Positions 57,981 to 64,000 of a DNA stretch of 64,000 nucleotides are shown here, in pieces; the first letter of the stretch is position 1; each line of letters opens with the position of its first letter. The notes beneath the pieces are model-generated. The model did no database searches and was not told the DNA's origin. It was given only the letters and a program-made list of their open reading frames with translations. A program made the translations under genes and the position numbers. The stretch covers positions 1,400,899-1,464,898 of the forward strand of contig CANMQE010000001.1 of the NCBI GenBank assembly GCA_947499975.1, read 5' to 3'. The stretch is from an uncultured Sphingomonadaceae bacterium. GTDB lineage: Bacteria; Pseudomonadota; Alphaproteobacteria; Sphingomonadales; Sphingomonadaceae.

Positions 57981-58392
57981 CGATGCCGGAACTGGCCCCG
58001 ACGATGGCCGCCAGCGCATTGCGCCGCTTGGCCCGTTCGAGGAAGCCGCCGGATTTACCCGCGCCATCCGCGTGGGCGATCGGATCATCGTCTCGGGCAA
58101 TGTCGGGGTGGAAGAGGATGGCAGCGTCAGCCCCGATGCCGGGCGGCAGGCGGATCGCTGTTTCGAACAGATCCTGGACTACGTCGGACAGCTGGGCGGC
58201 CATTCGGGCGATGTCGTGCGCGTGCGCATGTTTGTGACGGACATTGCCGATGCCGACGCCGTAACCGCCGCCTTCACCCGCGCCGTGGGCCATGCACGCC
58301 CCACCGGCACGCTGGTGGCGATCAGCGCGCTCTACAATCCTCAATGGAAATGCGAGATCGAGGCCGAAGCCGTAATCGGGAGCCTGCAGTGA
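57973..58392 (+). CDS. RidA family protein
   Basis: A 139-residue chorismate-mutase-like trimer subunit: GDRIIVSGNVGVEED, VRVRMFVTDIADAD and NPQWKCEIEAEAV. RidA hydrolyses reactive enamines and imines from PLP enzymes. Start is GTG 57973, inside the I78 gene; its end overlaps the next GTG start. Confidence 0.9.
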   Translation: MADDAGTGPDDGRQRIAPLGPFEEAAGFTRAIRVGDRIIVSGNVGVEEDGSVSPDAGRQADRCFEQILDYVGQLGGHSGDVVRVRMFVTDIADADAVTAAFTRAVGHARPTGTLVAISALYNPQWKCEIEAEAVIGSLQ

Positions 58393-58760
58393 TCCACCGT
58401 CATCTCATCGGCATTTGCGCCATCTCGCTGGTGTCCGCCTGCGGCGATGACCTGGAAAGCCGGCAGGCGGCGGTGCAGCAGCCCGATGGCGATGCGATAA
58501 CGATCAGCCAGCCAAACGCGCCGGACGCAGGCTCCACCTCGCCGCGCCGGTCTTCGCAGATAGAGCGAGGCACGGGGCAAGGCGGCGAAACCGACGCTAC
58601 AGAGAAGGTGATCGTCGATGCCGGGCCGGAAACCTTCGTGGACGATGCCCAGGGTTTCTCAACCGATCCGATAGACGATACCTCCGGTTTCGATCCTACT
58701 CCGATGGATCCGCAGGGATTCGCGCCCGAGCCTTCAGCGGCCGAAGTGTTCGAAGAGTAA
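58389..58760 (+). CDS. Hypothetical lipoprotein with GF repeats
   Basis: A 123-residue acidic lipoprotein starting at GTG 58389 (GTGA overlap with the RidA stop), lipobox SLVSAC. Its tail holds three short QGF/SGF/QGF units (AQGFSTDP, SGFDPTP, QGFAPEP). No family recognised; likely surface or periplasmic and disordered. Confidence 0.65.
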   Translation: MIHRHLIGICAISLVSACGDDLESRQAAVQQPDGDAITISQPNAPDAGSTSPRRSSQIERGTGQGGETDATEKVIVDAGPETFVDDAQGFSTDPIDDTSGFDPTPMDPQGFAPEPSAAEVFEE

Positions 58761-58886
58761 CCATTCACGCGCCTCTGTCTGCGAAACAGATGGAAAGTTT
58801 CTTGCGTGACCGGTTGAGTCGCAACGCAGCTTTTGACATTGCGCTGTATTCGCAGTGCAAACGCCACGGCGATGCAGGAGACACGC

Positions 58887-60032
58887 ATGACCGGACAATT
58901 CCAGCTTTCCGACGATCAGCTCGCCATTCAGGAAATGGCGCAGCGCTTCACTGCGGACAATATCACGCCGCACGCGGGCGAGTGGGACGAGACGCATCAT
59001 TTCCCCAAGGACGTGATCAAGCGGACCGGAGAGCTGGGCTTTGGCGCCATCTACGTTTCCGAGGAATCCGGCGGCATCGCTCTCGGCCGACTTGAAGCCG
59101 CCCTGATCATGGAGGCGATGGCCTATGGCTGCCCCACCACCAGCGCGTTCATCTCCATTCACAACATGGCCGCATGGATGATCGACACTTACGGCGGGCA
59201 GGACCTGAAGGACCGCTACCTGCCGGATCTCGTCACCATGGACAAGCTCGCCAGCTATGCGCTGACGGAGCCTTCGAGCGGGTCGGATGCCTCCGCGCTG
59301 AAGACCACGGCAAAGCTGGATGGCGATCATTACGTGCTGAACGGCACCAAGCAGTTCATTTCCGGTGGCGGAGTGAACGATGTCTACGTCGTGATGGTGC
59401 GCACAGGAGAGCACAAGACGCGCGGCATTTCCTGCGTGGTGGTGGACAAGGATACACCCGGCGTCAGCTTCGGCGCGCCGGAAAAGAAGCTGGGCTGGAA
59501 CGCCAGCCCCACCGCGCAGCTGATCTTCGAGGATGCGCGCATACCTGTCGTAAACCGAGTGGGTGACGAAGGCGACGGTTTCCGTTTCGCCATGGCGGGC
59601 CTTGATGGTGGACGCCTGAACATCGGCGCGTGTTCGCTGGGCGGGGCGCAGCGTTGCCTGGATGAAGCCGTCGCCTACACCAAGGATCGCCAGCAGTTCG
59701 GTCAGCCGATCGCCCAGTTCCAGAACACGCAGTTCATGCTGGCCGACATGGCGACGGAGCTGGAGGCCGCCCGCGCCCTCCTTTACCTCGCCGCTGCGAA
59801 GGTGACCGATGGCGCGCCTGACAAGACGCGCTTTTCCGCCATGGCAAAGCGTCTTGCCACCGACAGCGGAAGCAATGTGGTGAACAACGCGCTGCAACTG
59901 TTCGGCGGCTACGGCTATCTGAAAGACTATCCCATCGAACGCTTCTGGCGCGACCTTCGCGTGCATTCGATCCTGGAAGGCACCAACCAGGTGATGCGCA
60001 TGATCGTTGGCCGCGACCTACTGAAAGACTGA
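58887..60032 (+). CDS. Isobutyryl-CoA dehydrogenase-type acyl-CoA dehydrogenase
   Basis: A 381-residue flavoprotein: ALTEPSSGSDASALKTTA (FAD loop), QQFGQPIAQFQNTQFMLADM and the late QLFGGYGYLKDYPIERFWRD with HSILEGTNQVMRMIVGR. Glu in EGTNQ is the usual catalytic base position for the ACAD8 group, which acts on isobutyryl-CoA in valine breakdown. AGGAGA before ATG 58887. Paired with the next gene. Confidence 0.88.
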   Translation: MTGQFQLSDDQLAIQEMAQRFTADNITPHAGEWDETHHFPKDVIKRTGELGFGAIYVSEESGGIALGRLEAALIMEAMAYGCPTTSAFISIHNMAAWMIDTYGGQDLKDRYLPDLVTMDKLASYALTEPSSGSDASALKTTAKLDGDHYVLNGTKQFISGGGVNDVYVVMVRTGEHKTRGISCVVVDKDTPGVSFGAPEKKLGWNASPTAQLIFEDARIPVVNRVGDEGDGFRFAMAGLDGGRLNIGACSLGGAQRCLDEAVAYTKDRQQFGQPIAQFQNTQFMLADMATELEAARALLYLAAAKVTDGAPDKTRFSAMAKRLATDSGSNVVNNALQLFGGYGYLKDYPIERFWRDLRVHSILEGTNQVMRMIVGRDLLKD

Positions 60033-60037
60033 TTCTG

Positions 60038-61096
60038 ATGACCGACCAGCTGAACCTCCACGTCCACGGGCGTGTCGCGCATATCTCGCTCAACCGTCCC
60101 AAGGCGATCCACGCCCTGACGCTGGAAATGTGCGAGGCGATGAGCAAGGCCTTGCTCGAATGGCGAGAGGACGACGCGGTAGAAGCCGTCATTCTCGATC
60201 ATGCCGAAGGGCGCGGATTCTGCGCGGGCGGAGACGTGGCGCTGCTGCGCAACTCTGCACTGGAGGACGGCGGCGCGCGCGGGCGCGAATTTTTCCATGC
60301 GGAGTATCGGCTGAACCACCTGATGTTCACCTACCCGAAGCCCATCGTCGCCTTCATGGATGGCGTCACCATGGGCGGCGGCGTCGGCATCAGCCAACCG
60401 GCGAAATTCCGCGTGGCAACGCAGAACACCAAGTTCGCGATGCCCGAAGGCTCCATCGGCCTCTTCCCCGATGTGGGCGCTGGCCATTACCTGCCGCGCC
60501 TGCCCGGACAGGTGGGCAAGTTCCTGGCCCTTACCGGAGCGCGGCTCGACGGGGCGGAGTGCCTGTGGGCGGGCCTCGCCACGCATTACCTCGATAGCGA
60601 GAAGCTTGCAGAAGCGAAGGCTCGCATCATTGCGGGGCCTGACGATATCGCTGGTGTGCTGGAAGAATTCTCAAGCGAGCCGCCCAAGGCGCGGCTGGCG
60701 GGCAATCGCCGCAAGATCGACACGCTGTTCGCACCCGGCACACTGGAAGGCATTATCGCCGCTCTGGAAAAGGACGATAGCGACTGGGCCGTAAAGGAGC
60801 TTGCCGCGGTATCGTCTAAGTGTCCGGCCACCAGCAAGGTGGCGTTGTGCCAGTTTGCTGAGAACGCCGACTGCCGCAATTTCGCCGAGAACATGGCGAT
60901 GGAATATCGCGTGGCGTCCCGGATGATCATGCGCCCCGATTTTGCAGAGGGCGTGCGCGCCGTGCTGGTAGACAAGGATAACGCGCCTGCCTGGAACCCG
61001 GCAGAGCCTGAGGGCGTGACCGAGAGCATGATCGAGGACATCTTCGCGCCCATGCCCGATGGCGAGGAATGGACCCCGTTTCCCGAGACCGCCTGA
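60038..61096 (+). CDS. 3-Hydroxyisobutyryl-CoA hydrolase
   Basis: A 352-residue crotonase-fold enzyme: RGFCAGGDVALLRNS, MGGGVGISQPAKFRVAT and FAMPEGSIGLFPDVGAGHYL are the HIBCH pattern. It frees 3-hydroxyisobutyrate in valine catabolism, downstream of the dehydrogenase 5 bases before it. Methacrylyl-CoA hydratase between them is not in the window. Confidence 0.9.
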   Translation: MTDQLNLHVHGRVAHISLNRPKAIHALTLEMCEAMSKALLEWREDDAVEAVILDHAEGRGFCAGGDVALLRNSALEDGGARGREFFHAEYRLNHLMFTYPKPIVAFMDGVTMGGGVGISQPAKFRVATQNTKFAMPEGSIGLFPDVGAGHYLPRLPGQVGKFLALTGARLDGAECLWAGLATHYLDSEKLAEAKARIIAGPDDIAGVLEEFSSEPPKARLAGNRRKIDTLFAPGTLEGIIAALEKDDSDWAVKELAAVSSKCPATSKVALCQFAENADCRNFAENMAMEYRVASRMIMRPDFAEGVRAVLVDKDNAPAWNPAEPEGVTESMIEDIFAPMPDGEEWTPFPETA

Positions 61097-61104
61097 CGAC
61101 CGGG

Positions 61105-61899
61105 TTAAACGCCGCAGTCCGAGAGCAGGGTTTCTACCCGAGAGCGATACCCGCCGCCAAACAGCTGCAGATGCACCAGCAGCGGCCATAGCTGGTAGAT
61201 CGGCACGCGCTCGCGCCACCCGGGCGCGAGTTCGCTGGCATCGAAGAATTCTGCAGGCGGTGCGGCGAATACCTGCAGCATGGCAAAATCCACCTCGCGG
61301 TCTCCGTAGTAGGAAGCCGGATCGATGAGCGCGGCAAGCCTGCCATCATGGAACAGCACGTTCCCGCTCCACAGATCGCCATGCAGCAAGGCCGCGGGCG
61401 GCGCTTCGGGAAGGTGATCCCGCAGATTTTCAGCCAACGCCTCGATGCGTGCGGCCAAGGCAGGGTCGAAATGCGGACAAAACGGCAGCAAGCGCCGCTC
61501 CGCCCAGAACTGCGGCCAGTTGGCGCTCGCAGCATTCGCGATCGCCACCTCCCCAAAAGCATAATCCGCATCCCAGCCATACGGCTTGTCTTGCGCGGCA
61601 TGAAGGCGAGCAAGCCCGTCGGCCAGACTGATCCAGCCCGCCTTGCCGTTCGCTTCGATGAATTCCATTATCAGTAATTCGGTCGCGCAATGGAGCACAG
61701 CAGGCGCGGGTGCGCCTGTAGCCGCGATGGCACGCAACATCGCCCCCTCACGCTCCACCAGGGCGCCCTGCTTGGCGACCACGCGCTGTCCATCGGTGAG
61801 TGTCACCAGCGCGGCACCGCCAAGGTCTCCGCCGGGCAATTGTCGGCTGCTCGCGACATCCTTCCCCAGCGCAGATTCGATTGCGGCTGTGAGCGTCAA
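61105..61899 (-). CDS. Fructosamine kinase family protein
   Basis: A 264-residue kinase of the FN3K/aminoglycoside-phosphotransferase fold: LLHGDLWSGNVLFHDG (catalytic loop) and LIDPASYYGDREVDFAM (metal loop). It reverses glycation or phosphorylates ketoamines. Start is TTG 61899, overlapping the phosphatase stop (TTGA). Confidence 0.92.
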   Translation of the reverse strand: MTLTAAIESALGKDVASSRQLPGGDLGGAALVTLTDGQRVVAKQGALVEREGAMLRAIAATGAPAPAVLHCATELLIMEFIEANGKAGWISLADGLARLHAAQDKPYGWDADYAFGEVAIANAASANWPQFWAERRLLPFCPHFDPALAARIEALAENLRDHLPEAPPAALLHGDLWSGNVLFHDGRLAALIDPASYYGDREVDFAMLQVFAAPPAEFFDASELAPGWRERVPIYQLWPLLVHLQLFGGGYRSRVETLLSDCGV

Positions 61900-62369
61900 G
61901 AAAGCTGCTTGGCCAGTGCTTCTGCCGCAGCGTTAACATCCCGCCAGGTTTGCACGAACCCTTCCGGCCCACCGTAATAGGGATCGGCAACGGCCTGCCC
62001 CACTCGCCCGTCAACGGCATCCATCAGCAGGGCAAGTTCGGCAGACGCATCAGCTGGTGCAAGTTGGCGCAAGTTTTGCAGGTTGTCGGCATCCAGCGCG
62101 AAGATGTGGCTGAAGCGCGCAAAGTCCTCGCGTGCAACCTGCCGCGCCCGCAAGCCGGATATATCGACGCCGTAATCACGCGCCACGGCGATGGCGCGCG
62201 GGTCCGGTGGGTTGCCCACGTGCCAATCGCCCGTGCCGGCACTATCGATATGAATGTTCAGCCCGTCACGCTCGGCCAGCGCGCGCATCGCTCCTTCTGC
62301 GAGGGGAGAGCGGCAGATGTTGCCGAGGCAGACGAACAATATCGACGGCTGCCGACTCACGCAGGCCAT
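61896..62369 (-). CDS. Low-molecular-weight protein-tyrosine phosphatase
   Basis: A 157-residue phosphatase: ILFVCLGNICRSPLAEGAMR (Cys14, Arg20) and VADPYYGGPEGF (Asp loop). It strips phosphate from Tyr, Ser or small molecules. Start ATG 62369; overlaps the PhoX gene end by 13 bases, and the fructosamine kinase by 4. Coupling with that kinase suggests joint control. Confidence 0.9.
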   Translation of the reverse strand: MACVSRQPSILFVCLGNICRSPLAEGAMRALAERDGLNIHIDSAGTGDWHVGNPPDPRAIAVARDYGVDISGLRARQVAREDFARFSHIFALDADNLQNLRQLAPADASAELALLMDAVDGRVGQAVADPYYGGPEGFVQTWRDVNAAAEALAKQLS

Positions 62370-63688
62370 GGCCCCGTGATCGCCAGCGTCATCGTGGGGC
62401 TGTATGCGTTCACGAACAGCGTGCGCCCATCGGGGGAGAAGCATGCCCCTGCCGGTTCCGTCTGGATATTCAAACGCGCCAGCGGATAGGCCGCACCTTG
62501 GGGAGTAATGCCACGAAGATAGTTCTGCACCACGTCATCGTAGGAATCCTCGCACACCACGAGATGGCCCGAGGGCGAAATCGTGATGTTGTCGCCAAAG
62601 CTGTATTCGCTTTCTTCCGGGCTCTCGTAAAACAGATCGAGCATGTCGGCCGCATGGATATCCGGCCGCAGGCGGAAGATCTGTCCCTCGCGCGCCGCAC
62701 CGCCGCTGGTGCAGGTGAAATACATTTCGCCCTCACCCATCCAGATGCCTTCGCCGCGAGCGAACAGGGCTGCCCCCATCGCTGCGCCGCGCTGCCGCAG
62801 ATCGTCATCAGGTGCCTCGACATTGTCGAGCGTAACCCACGTGCCGCGCACGGCATTGCCCACATCCATGCTCCGCTGGTTCCAGTTGCGGGTGTCGGAA
62901 ACCTCCTCCAGCTTCAGCGCCTGGAGCGTGCCGCCCTGCTCAAGCTTGCCCGGAGTCAGCGGCAGAAATCGATACAACAGCGAGTCATCGCGATCTTCGG
63001 TCAGATATACGATGCCCGTGGCAGGATCGACGCAGGCAGCCTCGTGGTTGAAGCGGCCCATGGCCTTCAGCGGCACCGGCTCGACCAGACCCGGCGCGGC
63101 GGCAGGCACTTCGAAAACCCAGCCATGATCCTTGTTGATCCGGCCATCGGCCCGCGACGTATTCTCCTCGCACGTCAGCCAGCTGTTCCAGGGGGTAACA
63201 CCGCCGGCACAATTGCGGATGGTACCGGCGAGGCTTCTGTATTCGCGCTCGACTTCCAGCGTCTGCGCGTCCAGCACCATCGTCGTCGTCCCGCCCGGCA
63301 GCGGGATCAGCGAACGTGCGACGGTATCGTAAGCCGGTCCCGGCGGGATTTCGCCGCCCTCGTGCTGTGGCTGCAACTCATGATTGCGTACCAGCGCCAG
63401 CTTGCCATTGCCGAGGTCAAAGCAACCCATGCCATCCGCGCGATCGGGCACGGTACCACCATCGCTCATGGCATCGCCTAGCCGGGAGATCGTCCGGTAC
63501 GAAAAGCCTTCAGGCAAGTCCAGAATACCGGCGGGATCCGGACGCAACGGTCCTACGGGACTTGCTCCTCCGGAAAGCGCTTCGCTGCTGGATGCGCGCG
63601 GACCTGCCGTGGTGCAGGAGTTGAGGTACAATCCGGCAAAGGCAAGGCCCGTGGCGGAAAGGAACTGGCGGCGGTTCTGGCTTTTCAT
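62357..63688 (-). CDS. PhoX-family (DUF839) alkaline phosphatase-like protein
   Basis: A 443-residue protein with a Tat signal (NRRQFLSATGLAFAGLYL) and a lipobox-like NSC. The PhoX metal-cluster region is present: IRNCAGGVTPWNSWLTCEEN and GRFNHEAACVDPATGIVYL. PhoX uses iron and calcium to free phosphate outside the cytoplasm. It is shorter than classic PhoX. Start ATG 63688. First gene of the three-gene operon. Confidence 0.88.
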   Translation of the reverse strand: MKSQNRRQFLSATGLAFAGLYLNSCTTAGPRASSSEALSGGASPVGPLRPDPAGILDLPEGFSYRTISRLGDAMSDGGTVPDRADGMGCFDLGNGKLALVRNHELQPQHEGGEIPPGPAYDTVARSLIPLPGGTTTMVLDAQTLEVEREYRSLAGTIRNCAGGVTPWNSWLTCEENTSRADGRINKDHGWVFEVPAAAPGLVEPVPLKAMGRFNHEAACVDPATGIVYLTEDRDDSLLYRFLPLTPGKLEQGGTLQALKLEEVSDTRNWNQRSMDVGNAVRGTWVTLDNVEAPDDDLRQRGAAMGAALFARGEGIWMGEGEMYFTCTSGGAAREGQIFRLRPDIHAADMLDLFYESPEESEYSFGDNITISPSGHLVVCEDSYDDVVQNYLRGITPQGAAYPLARLNIQTEPAGACFSPDGRTLFVNAYSPTMTLAITGPWPA

Positions 63689-63888
63689 CGAAATATACTG
63701 ATCCTGGTCTGCATTGGCATGTTGGCGATCATTATAACGCAAAATGCGCCATACGTATGACAAGTCTCTGCATCACATATCGAAAGATAGATCGGGATGG
63801 CAGCGTTATCTCCTGCCTTCAGACCACAACCTTGCCACCTACGCATTGGACGGCGAACCTGCGTTCGAATCCTGCCTGCGACAGAAAC

Positions 63889-63925
63889 ACGAACGCCGCC
63901 GACCCTTGGGGCCAGCGGCGTTCGT
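63889..63925 (-). terminator. Terminator after the initiator tRNA
   Basis: 11-bp inverted repeat ACGAACGCCGC / GCGGCGTTCGT with a 15-base loop, followed on the minus strand by GTTTCTGTC. It lies 10 bases past the tRNA end. Confidence 0.65.
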
Positions 63926-63935
63926 AGATTCTCGG

Positions 63936-64000
<65 letters not shown>

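Noticed and set aside
63861..63885. Possible tRNA 3' fragment (TTCGAATCC)
   Set aside because: The stem on the 5' side of the loop does not pair with the 3' side, so it is not a tRNA arm; chance match.

Overview
The window is a stretch of chromosome from an alphaproteobacterium of the order Sphingomonadales, most likely Erythrobacteraceae. The evidence is inference from content: high GC, tightly packed genes with many 4-bp start/stop overlaps, a crtY-crtI-crtB carotenoid operon, many TonB/Omp-type envelope proteins, short lipoproteins, and alphaproteobacterial tRNAs. No rRNA, CRISPR array, integrase, transposase or prophage was seen. The two ends are cut inside genes: an S41 peptidase on the left and an initiator tRNA-Met on the right.

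Layout. 1-8.8 kb: small envelope and hypothetical genes (S41 protease, lipoproteins, a fasciclin protein, DUF6491, DUF962, NTF2-like), two cold-shock-domain proteins, a UPF0178 protein, a decayed DUF2726 gene next to a small HTH gene, and a 21-bp periodic repeat. 8.9-17.9 kb: thiC under a TPP riboswitch, an AbgT transporter, a SRAP-family protein that lacks the catalytic Cys2, an S9 peptidase and a MipA/OmpV porin-like protein. 18.0-22.4 kb: the carotenoid operon crtY-crtI-LOG-crtB, all coupled by overlapping stop/start codons. 22.4-28.7 kb: glpD with an MFS exporter, dinB, a NUDIX hydrolase with 6-phosphogluconolactonase, dps and a membrane protein. 28.8-31.5 kb: arsenic resistance operon arsR-arsC-acr3-arsH with two near-identical operator-like sites upstream. 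31.7-35.5 kb: a coupled operon of a second MipA/OmpV protein, an 80-residue protein and an MscS channel, then a YihY protein.

35.7-42.4 kb: the envelope assembly pair tamA-tamB, followed by a 57-residue membrane-anchored protein whose start overlaps the tamB stop. 42.7-52.1 kb: tRNA-Gly(CCC), an acetylpolyamine-amidohydrolase-like enzyme, an ABC-F ATPase, a TonB-dependent receptor and a large MASE1/CHASE/PAS hybrid histidine kinase with receiver and Hpt domains. 52.4-55.8 kb: an aldolase-HAD-DhaL-DhaK operon closed by a strong terminator, read divergently from the kinase. 55.9-64 kb: an RlpA-like protein, a TauD-type dioxygenase, a small lipoprotein/RidA operon, two valine-degradation genes (isobutyryl-CoA dehydrogenase and 3-hydroxyisobutyryl-CoA hydrolase), a fructosamine kinase-LMW phosphatase-PhoX operon, and the initiator tRNA.

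How the genes work together. Most of the window is housekeeping and envelope biology. The clearest functional modules are carotenoid synthesis, arsenate/arsenite detoxification, TamAB-dependent outer-membrane assembly, a probable ketose kinase/aldolase pathway, and valine catabolism. The most open questions are the job of the LOG protein inside the crt operon, the substrate of the aldolase/HAD/DhaLK operon and whether the neighbouring kinase and receptor serve it, the small tamAB-linked protein, the MipA-80aa-MscS unit, and the two divergent members of well-known families (Cys-less SRAP and RNP-less cold-shock domain).
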